Shown here in pieces: positions 7,944-15,799 of a stretch of 19,985 nucleotides of DNA; the first letter of the stretch is position 1; each line of letters opens with the position of its first letter. Source of the DNA: DATMBL01 sp050735975 (GTDB lineage: Bacteria; Desulfobacterota; Binatia; UBA9968). Where the stretch lies: the NCBI GenBank assembly GCA_050735975.1, contig JBOHVS010000278.1, forward strand, positions 1-19,985. The letters are read 5' to 3'. The position numbers were made by a program, and so were the translations under genes. The notes under the pieces were generated by a model that was not told the DNA's origin, made no database searches, and saw nothing but the letters and a program-made list of their open reading frames with translations.

Positions 7944-8861
7944 ATGAGACGTACAGAACCTGTAGAGATGTATCAACCGACCTCGCTGCAAGAGGCGAGC
8001 AGGCTGTTAAAGGATAATGGCCCTGGAGGCCGTTTCCTCGCCGGCGGGACCGACCTGGTCATCGCCATAAAGGAAAAGGGACTGGTTCCGAAGTATATCG
8101 TCGATCTCAAGAGAGTTCCGGGCCTGGCGGGAATACGGGAAAATGCCGATGGCAGTATTACCATCGGCGCTTTAACCACGATGCGCGCCATGGAGACTTC
8201 GCCGGTGATCTGCGGCAAGTTTCCCTTTCTCGCTCAGAGCGCGGCGGAGGTCGGTTCGATTCAAATTCGAAACCGAGCTACTGTCGGCGGCAACATGGCG
8301 AATGCCACTCCTTCCGCTGACGTGGCCCCCGGCCTCATCGCTCTTGACGGAACCGCCAAAATCGTCGGCGCAAGCGCAGAAAAAACTCTACCGCTGGAAG
8401 AATTTTTCCGTGGTCCTGGACTGACCGTGATGAGTCCCGAAGAAATCTTGACTGAAATCACGATTCCCAAGACCAGCCCGCGACTGGTTGGCGAATACAT
8501 CAAATTTTCGCCGCGTGACATGATGGACCTGGCCTACGTGGGAGTCGCTGTCGTTTATGCGCTCGCGGAGCGCGGCCGGCGCTGCGACGGCGTTCGCATC
8601 GTTCTCGGCGCTGTCGCGCCTACTCCGATCCGCGCTCGCAACGCAGAGGCGATGCTTGAGGGGCAGATTCTTACGGAAGAGCTGGCAGCGAAAGTTGGCA
8701 ACGAAGCGGCACGAGAAAGTAAGCCGATCAGCGATGTTCGCTCTTCGGCCGAGTATCGCCGCGCCATGGTCGGGGCGATGACCAAGCGCGCGATTCTGAA
8801 CGCCGCCGTGTCGCGTACCGACAAAGTTTCGTGGTGCGATCGACGAGATCGAAGATATTGA
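7944..8861 (+). CDS. Molybdenum hydroxylase FAD-binding subunit (CoxM/XdhB-like)
   Basis: A 305-residue medium subunit that passes electrons from the iron-sulfur subunit to its FAD and an external acceptor. FAD-binding motifs are FLAGGTDLV (31-39) and RATVGGNMANATPSAD (111-126), as in CO dehydrogenase, xanthine dehydrogenase and 4-hydroxybenzoyl-CoA reductase medium subunits. A C-terminal domain with the expected GAVAPTPIRA-type segment follows. Start ATG 7944 gives the usual short lead into MYQPTSLQEA, with an AAGGA-type site upstream. The last 15 or so residues (from about S291) are basic and unlike the rest of the family, so the ancestral end may have been lost and the frame run on to a later stop. 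The iron-sulfur and molybdopterin genes follow in the standard order. Confidence 0.92.
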   Translation: MRRTEPVEMYQPTSLQEASRLLKDNGPGGRFLAGGTDLVIAIKEKGLVPKYIVDLKRVPGLAGIRENADGSITIGALTTMRAMETSPVICGKFPFLAQSAAEVGSIQIRNRATVGGNMANATPSADVAPGLIALDGTAKIVGASAEKTLPLEEFFRGPGLTVMSPEEILTEITIPKTSPRLVGEYIKFSPRDMMDLAYVGVAVVYALAERGRRCDGVRIVLGAVAPTPIRARNAEAMLEGQILTEELAAKVGNEAARESKPISDVRSSAEYRRAMVGAMTKRAILNAAVSRTDKVSWCDRRDRRY

Positions 8862-8875
8862 GAAATCGAGTGATA

Positions 8876-8920
8876 GGGTATTGGAATAATGGAGCAATGT
8901 CTCCAGTACTCCAATAACCC
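8876..8920. repeat. Intra-operon hairpin between the FAD and 2Fe-2S subunit genes
   Basis: Left arm 8876-8894 (begins GGGTATTGGA) and right arm 8901-8920 (ends CTCCAATAACCC) flank a CAATGT loop. They pair at 17 of 19 positions with one bulge. Both arms are made of related short units (ATTGGA, AATGGAG; CTCCAGT, ACTCCAAT). The hairpin occupies more than half of the 82-base spacer and ends 23 bases before the next start. There is no T-tract. It could stabilise mRNA ends and adjust subunit ratios, or be a dispersed repeat. Confidence 0.65.
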
Positions 8921-8943
8921 GGCTCGAAAACTGAGGATAGATC

Positions 8944-9423
8944 ATGAAGAAACGAATCCAATTCACGCTCAACGGCAAGGCGACGACCCTGGAGGTGCCG
9001 AATCACCGTTTGCTATTGGATCTGCTGCGGGACGAGATCGGCCTCACGGGCACTAAGGAAGGTTGCGGCACCGGCGATTGCGGCGCCTGCACGGTTTATC
9101 TGAATGGTCAGCCGGTCAACTCCTGCCTGGTGCTGTCCGGCGAGCTCGATGGCGCCGAGATCATCACGATTGAGGGACTTAAAATCGCCGCCGAGCTGCA
9201 TCCGATTCAGAAAGCCTTCATTCAGGAGGGTGGCGCGCAGTGCGGCTACTGCACCCCGGGTATGTTGATGATGTCGAAGGCGCTGCTCGACGAGAATCCC
9301 AATCCGACGGAAGAAGAAATCCGTTACGCGCTATCCGGCAATCTCTGCCGGTGCACCGGTTATGCCAAAATCGTCCAGGCCGTGCAGGATGCCGCCGCGC
9401 AGCTGCGGGCAAAGAGCGCGTAA
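8944..9423 (+). CDS. Molybdenum hydroxylase 2Fe-2S subunit (CoxS/HcrC-like)
   Basis: A 159-residue small subunit carrying both [2Fe-2S] clusters that connect the molybdenum centre to FAD. All eight cysteines are present. The N-terminal plant-ferredoxin-like cluster uses C41, C46, C49 (GCGTGDCGAC) and C61. The C-terminal helical cluster uses C100 and C103 (QCGYCTPGM) and C135 and C137 (GNLCRCTGY). Length and spacing are normal. No Tat signal is visible, as is usual for small subunits of cytoplasmic enzymes. ATG 8944 lies close behind a GAGGA ribosome site. The gene is flanked by the FAD and molybdopterin subunits, so the enzyme is a complete three-polypeptide complex. Confidence 0.95.
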   Translation: MKKRIQFTLNGKATTLEVPNHRLLLDLLRDEIGLTGTKEGCGTGDCGACTVYLNGQPVNSCLVLSGELDGAEIITIEGLKIAAELHPIQKAFIQEGGAQCGYCTPGMLMMSKALLDENPNPTEEEIRYALSGNLCRCTGYAKIVQAVQDAAAQLRAKSA

Positions 9424-9434
9424 GAAGCTCGACT

Positions 9435-9488
9435 CGTTCGGTAAGATCAACAATTTGAACCTATCGAACGGTTTGAACCGTTTGAACT
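9435..9488. repeat. TTTGAAC-unit repeats and palindrome between the 2Fe-2S and Mo subunit genes
   Basis: Four related units, TTTGAAC (9454), TCGAAC (9464), TTTGAAC (9472) and TTTGAAC (9481), follow each other in about 35 bases. Two of them create a palindrome, AACGGTT-TG-AACCGTT (9467-9482), that extends outward with a G-U pair. CGTTCG (9435-9440) is complementary to CGAACG (9465-9470). The array stops just before the AGGAGA ribosome site of the next gene. It could be a protein-binding site, an mRNA structure or a dispersed repeat. Confidence 0.6.
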
Positions 9489-9503
9489 TTTCAGGAGAGA
9501 CTG

Positions 9504-11819
9504 ATGGCGGAACTCACGGTTATCGGCAAACCCGTCACGCGGGTTGATGTCGTCGAAAAGGTCACCGGCGAGGCGGTGTATGGATACGATCTCGTCCTGC
9601 CTAACATGTTATATGGCAAGGTGCTCTTCAGCACCAAAGCGCACGCGAGGATAAGACGTATCAACACCGAGAAGGCAAAGAAGTATCCGGGCGTTTTGGC
9701 GGTCGTCACCGGGGAAGACGCCCCTTGGACGCATGGGGAGTCGATAAAAGACAAGCCCTTCTTGGCGCAAGGCAAGGTTCGCTACATCGGGGAACCCGTG
9801 GCCGCCGTCGCCGCCGAGGACGAAGATGCCGCTCAAGCAGCGGTCAAGCTGATCGAAGTGGATTACGAGGAGCTTCCCGTCTACACCGATCCGGAAGAAG
9901 CTTGTAAGCCCGGTTGCGTGGCCATTCACGAAGATTTTGCCAAATATCGCAAGGCGGATTTCATCGTCGGATCCCATCTGCCCAACATCGGCGAACATTT
10001 CAAACTCCGAACCGGCGATGTTGCCGTCGGTTTCCAGCAGTCCGATCTAATCATAGAAGAGAGATATTTCGTGCCGATCATTCAACACGCCGCTATGGAG
10101 CCTCACTCAGCTCATGCGCAATTCGACAAGAAGAGCGGCCGGTTGACGATCTGGGTCGCCAACGACGCGCCGTTCCGGGCATTGCATGAGATTACGGAAG
10201 CGCTAAACATGCCCAAGGAGAAAATCCGCTTCATTAATCCGCTCCAGGGCGGCGGCTTCGGCTCCAAAGGCGGGCTCAAAGTGGAACCCATCGCGGTCGC
10301 CCTCGCCTTTCACACCGGCGGTCGCCCCGTGCGCGTGAAATTCAACCGGGAGGAGACCTTCGTTTCGACCCTCACGCGACATGAGGCGGTCGTTTATTGC
10401 AAGAGTGGCGTAAAAAAAGACGGCACACTGATGGCTCGCGAGATGACCCTTTACTGGGGGGCCGGCGCTTATGCCGAAAAGAGCCCCACGGTCTGCATCC
10501 GTGGTAGTCTGCCCGCGCCGGGTCCTTATCGTATTCCACACGTTAAAGTCGATGGCTATGCGGTCTACACCAACAAGCCTGTCGCCGGCTCTTACCGCGG
10601 TTACGGTATACCTCAAGGCGCGTGGGCCGTGGAGCAGCAGATGGATGAGATCGCCCGGCGCTTAGGAATCGATCCCATCGAGGTTCGGATGAGAAACATC
10701 TTTAACGACGGCGACGTCTCCTATTGGGGCGAGCAGCTGCACAGCGTCGGCCTCAAAGAGACGCTCGTCAAGGCGACTGAAGCCATCGAGTGGGGCAAAA
10801 AACCTCAACCGACTAAACCCGGTGTAAAAATCGGGAAGGGATTCGCCTGCATCCAAAAGCCAACCCGTTCGCCCACGACTTCAAACGCCGGCGTTCTGGT
10901 GAACAGCAAAGGTGAAGTTACGGTCCTGGCCGGGACGGTTGAAATCGGCCAGGGTTGCAACACGATCCTCTCACAGGTCGCGGCGGAAGAATTAAAAGTG
11001 CCGATGGAAAGGGTTTTCATGCATCCGTTGGATACCGATATCATCCCGTATGACGCCTCAACGACTTCCAGCCGCAGCACTTATCATATGGGCAACGCCG
11101 TGCGTAAAGCGGCGCTTCACGCGCGCGCACAAATCGCCGAAGCCGCGAGTCCGATGCTCGAGGCAAACGTCGGGGATTTGGATTTCGCTGACGGCAAAGT
11201 TTTTTTTAAGGACCAGCCGCAGATGGCTTTGGCCATCGGCGACGTTGTTCGAAGGAAACTAGGACCGGAGGGCGTGGTGCGCGGGGACGGCTCTTACACC
11301 TACGAGATAGGGAAAGACTTGGATTTGGCGACCGGCCACAGTGATCACGCGTCGGCGTTCTACATGTATGCTACCCAGGCTGCCGAGGTCATGGTCGATG
11401 AGGAGAGCGGTAGAGTCCGGCTGCTTCGCATGTCCGCCGCCCACGACGTCGGTAAAGCGATCAATCCGCTGAACTGCGTCGCGCAAATCGAAGGAGGGGT
11501 GGCCATGGGCATCGGTTCCGCGCTCCACGAGGAGATGGTGGTGGATAAGACGGGAAAAGTTCGCAATCCGTCGTTTTTGGATTACCACCTGGTTACATCG
11601 TTGGATGTTCCCAAAATGATTCCTATCATCGTCGAGTGCGCGGAGCCGGAAGGTCCATACGGCGCTAAAGGTTTGGGCGAGCCCGGTCTGGCGCCGACGC
11701 CCGCTGCTATCGGCAACGCCGTCGCGGACGCGATCGGTACCAGGGTTTACGATCTACCGCTCAAACCGGAAAACATCTATTGGGCGATTCAAACCAAGAA
11801 GAAAAAGGGCGCAGCCTGA
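9504..11819 (+). CDS. Molybdenum hydroxylase molybdopterin-binding large subunit (xanthine dehydrogenase family)
   Basis: A 771-residue catalytic subunit that hydroxylates its substrate using water at a molybdenum-pterin centre. Cofactor segments in order are QGGGFGSK (248-255), GSYRGYGIPQ (362-371), GTVEIGQG (477-484), TTSSRSTYHMGNAV (520-533) and AAHDVGKAINPLNC (645-658). GLGEPG (723-728) contains the expected catalytic glutamate E726. The active-site loop reads SYRGYG and lacks the AYxCSFR signature of form I CO dehydrogenase. It should therefore be named by family and not as CoxL. Aromatic or N-heterocycle hydroxylases, 4-hydroxybenzoyl-CoA reductase-like enzymes and aldehyde oxidases all remain possible. 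ATG 9504 follows AGGAGA. Maturation proteins (XdhC/CoxF-type, MobA-like) are not in the window. Confidence 0.94.
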   Translation: MAELTVIGKPVTRVDVVEKVTGEAVYGYDLVLPNMLYGKVLFSTKAHARIRRINTEKAKKYPGVLAVVTGEDAPWTHGESIKDKPFLAQGKVRYIGEPVAAVAAEDEDAAQAAVKLIEVDYEELPVYTDPEEACKPGCVAIHEDFAKYRKADFIVGSHLPNIGEHFKLRTGDVAVGFQQSDLIIEERYFVPIIQHAAMEPHSAHAQFDKKSGRLTIWVANDAPFRALHEITEALNMPKEKIRFINPLQGGGFGSKGGLKVEPIAVALAFHTGGRPVRVKFNREETFVSTLTRHEAVVYCKSGVKKDGTLMAREMTLYWGAGAYAEKSPTVCIRGSLPAPGPYRIPHVKVDGYAVYTNKPVAGSYRGYGIPQGAWAVEQQMDEIARRLGIDPIEVRMRNIFNDGDVSYWGEQLHSVGLKETLVKATEAIEWGKKPQPTKPGVKIGKGFACIQKPTRSPTTSNAGVLVNSKGEVTVLAGTVEIGQGCNTILSQVAAEELKVPMERVFMHPLDTDIIPYDASTTSSRSTYHMGNAVRKAALHARAQIAEAASPMLEANVGDLDFADGKVFFKDQPQMALAIGDVVRRKLGPEGVVRGDGSYTYEIGKDLDLATGHSDHASAFYMYATQAAEVMVDEESGRVRLLRMSAAHDVGKAINPLNCVAQIEGGVAMGIGSALHEEMVVDKTGKVRNPSFLDYHLVTSLDVPKMIPIIVECAEPEGPYGAKGLGEPGLAPTPAAIGNAVADAIGTRVYDLPLKPENIYWAIQTKKKKGAA

Positions 11820-11912
11820 TCCAGTCATTCGAAAATCCCGAGTTTTTCGTCTAATATCCAACGATTCTGCCGAAGAGTTATCTGGGTAGACCTACAGGTG
11901 TGGGAGGTAGGC

Positions 11913-13106
11913 GTGAATAGCCATAGGAAACTTCGTCCCGAGCTCATCGCGGCGATAGTTTTGTCCGTCTTAACGTTCTCTTGCTCTGTCGCGAACAGCG
12001 CAGAGCCGGCGGCAAGAGCCACCCCACGCACGATTCAAACGGTTCCAGGCATGCCGCCCGTGGTTGACCCCAACAACCTTTACAGCGAGACGCGACCCGA
12101 TAGGCTCAGTCCCGTGGTCGCCAAACACCTCTCGCGCGTTTATGTCCCCAACCGGAGCTCCAATGATGTCTGGGTAATCGACCCGGCAACGTTCAAGGTC
12201 GTAAACAAATTCCGGGTCGGCATTCACCCGCAACATGTCGTTCCCTCTTGGGATCTGAAGACACTTTGGGTCAACAATAATGCCGAAGGCCGAACCGACG
12301 GCAGTGTCACCCCAATCGACCCGGCGACGGGCAAGCCTGGAAAGAACATACCGGTCGACGACCCTTACAATATGTACTTCACGCCCGACGGCAGCGCGAC
12401 GATTATCGTGGCGGAGGCGAGGAAACGGCTCGATTTTCGCGATCCGCACACCATGGCGATGAAATACTCCATCGATACGCCGCAATGTGCCGGGATCAAT
12501 CATGCTGACTTCTCCATCGACGGCCGTTACGCGATTTTCACCTGTGAGTACGCGGGGAGCCTCGTCAAAATCGATCTCGTCGAGAAGAAAGTCGTGGGCT
12601 ACTTGAAGCTGTCCAAGGGGGGTATGCCGCAAGACGTGCGCATTTCGCCCGACGGCAAGCTATTCTACGTCGCCGACATGAAGGCCGCGGGAGTTTTCCT
12701 GGTTGATGGTGACAAATTTGCCGAGATCGGCCACATCAAAACCGGGCTTGGAACGCACGGCCTCTACCCGAGCCGTGACGGAACACAGCTCTACGTGGCC
12801 AATCGCGGCGTCGCCAGAGTCTACGGTCCGCCGCGTGGTAAGGGAAGTGTCTCGGTCATCGACTTTGCGACACGCAAAGTCGTCACGACCTGGCCCATTC
12901 CGGGCGGCGGCAGCCCTGACATGGGGAATGTGAGCATCGACGGGAAGACCCTCTGGCTATCAGGTCGCTACGACGACGCCGTTTACGCCATCGACACAAC
13001 AACGGGAAATGTTAAGACCATTACGGTGAAGAGCGAGCCCCACGGTCTCACGGTCTGGCCGCAGCCCGGCCGCTACTCTCTTGGTCACACCGGCAACTTG
13101 CGCTAG
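11913..13106 (+). CDS. Exported YVTN/YncE-type beta-propeller protein
   Basis: A 397-residue secreted protein. I chose the GTG at 11913 because GGGAGG lies five bases upstream. An in-frame GTG 15 bases earlier would place the ribosome site inside the gene. The N-terminus has a Sec-type signal: basic residues (HRKLR), a hydrophobic core at about 11-23 and a likely cleavage after A30 (NSA-EP). A cysteine at 24 lacks a proper lipobox. The mature part contains blade-like repeats of the type VYVPNRSSNDVWVIDPAT, LWVNNNAEG, LFYVADMKAAGVFLVDGD, LYVANRGVARVYGP and VYAIDTTTGNVKTI, consistent with a six- or seven-bladed propeller. The C-terminus WPQPGRYSLGHTGNLR looks conserved within a subfamily. The role is unknown: binding, scaffolding or a quinoprotein-like fold without visible cofactor residues. 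It is 93 bases beyond the Mo subunit and may be transcribed separately. Confidence 0.88.
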   Translation: MNSHRKLRPELIAAIVLSVLTFSCSVANSAEPAARATPRTIQTVPGMPPVVDPNNLYSETRPDRLSPVVAKHLSRVYVPNRSSNDVWVIDPATFKVVNKFRVGIHPQHVVPSWDLKTLWVNNNAEGRTDGSVTPIDPATGKPGKNIPVDDPYNMYFTPDGSATIIVAEARKRLDFRDPHTMAMKYSIDTPQCAGINHADFSIDGRYAIFTCEYAGSLVKIDLVEKKVVGYLKLSKGGMPQDVRISPDGKLFYVADMKAAGVFLVDGDKFAEIGHIKTGLGTHGLYPSRDGTQLYVANRGVARVYGPPRGKGSVSVIDFATRKVVTTWPIPGGGSPDMGNVSIDGKTLWLSGRYDDAVYAIDTTTGNVKTITVKSEPHGLTVWPQPGRYSLGHTGNLR

Positions 13107-13140
13107 GATCATCCCGATTTCCAGTAAAGACGTCTAACCG

Positions 13141-13160
13141 CCTTCGACAATGCTCAGGGC
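13141..13160. repeat. Possible dispersed CCTTCGACA/GCTCAGGGC-type repeat
   Basis: Between the convergent propeller and membrane-protein genes (13107-13230) the 20 bases CCTTCGACAATGCTCAGGGC resemble a short dispersed palindromic motif common in environmental bacterial genomes (recalled, not searched). Only one copy is seen here. The spacer contains no clear terminator with a T-tract. Confidence 0.25.
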
Positions 13161-13230
13161 ACATGAGTTTTCAGCAGCCCGTTAGTGAAAAGAACCCGCC
13201 GTTGACCTATATAGCCGTCGCGCGATTGCC

Positions 13231-15459
13231 CTAGTTCCAATCAATGACCCGAAAGATATTGGAATAGTCGTCGGTCCACAAGTCGCCCGCGGAGCGGCCG
13301 GTGAGAGGCTTCCAGCGAGGGTCGGAGAGAAACTCCGCGAGAATCGCTTGGTGGCGCGCCATGACGACCCAGCGGGACGGAAACTTGCCGTCTTGGCGCT
13401 CCGCGCGCGTGGCTTGGCCGTCGTGCCGCAGTAGGGCAAGCAAATCGAGACTTGAAGCCAATCGGTCCAAAACCGGCACCAGATTCATGTAACGGTTTGA
13501 GATATGAAAGAAGAGGATGCCGTTTTCGTCGAGCTTGGAGAGATAAAGCTGGAGAGCCTCGCGCGTCAAGAGATGAACCGGCACCACATCCGAGCTGAAG
13601 GCGTCCAACACGAATAGCTGATAATGGCGATCGGGCGCTTGGGCCAGCGAAATTCTCGCGTCGCCGAGAACCACTTTGATCTCGGGCGGGCAGTCGCGCA
13701 GGTAGGTAAACAGGTTCGCGTCGCGCGCGATCTGCTCCACCAGAGGATCGATTTCATAGAACGTGAACTTCTGGCCGGGCGTCCCCTTACACGCGAGAGC
13801 GCCGGTTCCCAGACCCACAATGGCGACGTTGCCGCTTTGGCGAGCTTTGGAAAATGCGGAAAACACCTGTCCGACCGGTCCGGTGGGGTAATAATAGGAC
13901 GCAGGCTCAAGCCGCCTTTTCGGATCCAACCTTTGGGTTCCATGAATCGTCGTGCCTTGAAACAGCAGGCGGAACTTTTCCTCCTTGTCGACGATGGCGC
14001 GATAGACCCCGAAGAAGCTGCGATTGGAGTACAAAAGCTCTCCGTACGGGCGCACGTAAACGCTCGAAACCAGAAACACGGCGGCCATGCCGAGCCCGAA
14101 TCGCAAAGGTCGATATGCAAAACTCAAGCACAACACACCGGAAACCCCGAACGCCAACAGGTGGGCGATTCGCGGCGCCAGCAGAGCATTGTCTCTTGAC
14201 CATAAAATGCCGGCCGCAAGGACCAGCCCGAGAGCCGCGGGCAGCGCGAGATCCAACCACCGCTCGCGCTGAGTTCTCCGGTTCTCGCCGATGTAGGGTC
14301 GAGCCATGCCGGCGGCAATCATGGCCAGCGGATACTCTTGGACTCCTTTGAATATCAGCGGCGCCAGCAGAGCGTTGAAAAAACCACCGCAAACTCCGCC
14401 GATGGAAATCCATAGATAGAACTCGGTCAAGTAGCTCGCTGGAGGTCTATCCTTCGCCAATTCGCCGTGACAAACGAGCGCCGTCGCGAAGAAGGCTATC
14501 AGATGCAGCGGCACGAGAATCCAAACGGGAGTGGTCGCCTGAGTAAAAACCGTGAGCGCGGCGGCCAACAGCAGGAAGCCTTGCCGGCGAACGATAAAGG
14601 AATGAGAGATCCAGGCCGTTCGAGAGAAAGTCAGAACGAAGGACAACAGATACAGGGCGAGGGGAATGATCCAAAACAGCGGTGTCGACGCAACGTCGGT
14701 GGTCACATAGGTTGTCACCCCCAAAAGCAAACTGGAAGGCACCAAAGAAAACACGACCCAGCGCATTCGCCGCGCAAAAGTTACCTCACCAGGGTTCTTT
14801 TGAGCCGGCGGATTTGCCCTCGCGTAGTCCGGAGAATTCTGCAAATCTCCACCAGCCGGGGACGCAAGGAAAAAACGCCACAGGAAAACGGCGCATGTCG
14901 AGGTAAAAGCGATCAGAGCCAGGTAACCGTAGAACCAACTCCAACTTTGTTCGGCAAGGCTGAAATGCGGCTCCAGAATGGCGGGGTACGCAAGCAAACC
15001 GACCATGCTCCCGAGGTTGCTTGCGGCATAGAGAAAGTACGGATCGCGGGCCACCGGATGGGCCGTGCTGGCAAACCACTTTTGCAGGAGCGGCGAGCCG
15101 GCGGAAAGGACAAAAAAAGGAAAGCCCACCGACGCGAACAGCACCGACAGGACCAGCTTCGCCGGTTGATCCACGGAAACGGAAAACCACTGCTGAGGAA
15201 TCAAGACAGGCAGGAAGGAAGCGGCAAAGAGCACCAGAGCGACATGCACCATAGCGTGACCTTTGGTCCCTAACCACGAACTGCCCAAATGGGCATAGAG
15301 ATAACCCGCCAGCAACAATGCCTGGAAGAAAAAGAGGCTCATGTTCCACACCGCCGGCGATCCTCCCAAGAAGGGCAAGATCATCTTGGCGATCATCGGC
15401 TGAATCAGGAACAGGAGAGCCGCGTTAACAAATATCGTTATGGAGTAAATGAAAAACAA
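13231..15459 (-). CDS. Membrane protein fused to a spermidine-synthase-like methyltransferase-fold domain
   Basis: A 742-residue protein. The first 470 or so residues are strongly hydrophobic, with about 12-14 predicted membrane segments and a hydrophilic loop near 200-232. The C-terminal cytoplasmic part has a Rossmann fold of the spermidine synthase type: IHGTQ (505-509), motif I VAIVGLGTG (545-553), acidic EID (569-571), GDAR (599-602), LDAFSSD (618-624) and TDDYSN (729-734). The usual aminopropyltransferase GGGDG and DSTDP motifs are altered to GLGTG and DAFSSD. True spermidine synthesis is therefore doubtful, although binding of a decarboxylated-SAM-like nucleotide remains possible. The start is TTG at 15459, with GGAG five bases upstream. 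The gene stands alone, convergent with the propeller and divergent from the AtzG-like gene. Such fusions are widespread but functionally undefined. Confidence 0.88.
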   Translation of the reverse strand: MFFIYSITIFVNAALLFLIQPMIAKMILPFLGGSPAVWNMSLFFFQALLLAGYLYAHLGSSWLGTKGHAMVHVALVLFAASFLPVLIPQQWFSVSVDQPAKLVLSVLFASVGFPFFVLSAGSPLLQKWFASTAHPVARDPYFLYAASNLGSMVGLLAYPAILEPHFSLAEQSWSWFYGYLALIAFTSTCAVFLWRFFLASPAGGDLQNSPDYARANPPAQKNPGEVTFARRMRWVVFSLVPSSLLLGVTTYVTTDVASTPLFWIIPLALYLLSFVLTFSRTAWISHSFIVRRQGFLLLAAALTVFTQATTPVWILVPLHLIAFFATALVCHGELAKDRPPASYLTEFYLWISIGGVCGGFFNALLAPLIFKGVQEYPLAMIAAGMARPYIGENRRTQRERWLDLALPAALGLVLAAGILWSRDNALLAPRIAHLLAFGVSGVLCLSFAYRPLRFGLGMAAVFLVSSVYVRPYGELLYSNRSFFGVYRAIVDKEEKFRLLFQGTTIHGTQRLDPKRRLEPASYYYPTGPVGQVFSAFSKARQSGNVAIVGLGTGALACKGTPGQKFTFYEIDPLVEQIARDANLFTYLRDCPPEIKVVLGDARISLAQAPDRHYQLFVLDAFSSDVVPVHLLTREALQLYLSKLDENGILFFHISNRYMNLVPVLDRLASSLDLLALLRHDGQATRAERQDGKFPSRWVVMARHQAILAEFLSDPRWKPLTGRSAGDLWTDDYSNIFRVIDWN

Positions 15460-15764
15460 GTTGTCTCCGCATGAGTAGACTTTATTGCTACTCGAGATCC
15501 GCTGGGCATTTTGAGAATAGCGATGTTAAATCGGACACACCGACGCAATGAACGTGCCACCTGAGAGGAGCGGCTTCGAATGGGTAAAGGCCCCCCGTCA
15601 AAGGCGAGTGGGCGCTGAAAAAGTGACCGAAATCCGGTGGACCGAGGTGTGCCGCTGGCCTAGCGGTCAAACAAGATCGGCCAATTTTGTTTGTTTCGGG
15701 GGTGAAAATTGTACTCAAACTCACCCCTCCCTCCGCTTCCATTTTCCGTCCTCTTCCATGAATT

Positions 15765-15784
15765 GCGCCGCCAAACGGCGGCGC
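15765..15784. promoter_or_regulatory. Perfect 8-base GC hairpin upstream of the AtzG/amidase pair
   Basis: GCGCCGCC and GGCGGCGC are exact complements around an AAAC loop, about 16 bases upstream of the TTGACA element and 62 bases before the ATG. It has no following T-tract in either direction that would make it an intrinsic terminator. An operator or a structure from a lost neighbour are possible explanations. Confidence 0.5.
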
Positions 15785-15799
15785 GGGTATAGTACTAAA

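Noticed and set aside
7944..11819. Aerobic CO dehydrogenase (coxMSL)
   Set aside because: The gene order fits, but the large subunit lacks the AYxCSFR active-site signature.
11830..11849. Possible terminator hairpin after the Mo large subunit gene
   Set aside because: Only a 6-base AT-rich stem (CGAAAA/TTTTCG) with an 8-base loop and no T-tract after it.
14467..15273. 268-residue plus-strand frame opposite the membrane fusion protein
   Set aside because: Highly charged shadow of a hydrophobic membrane gene, with no independent evidence.
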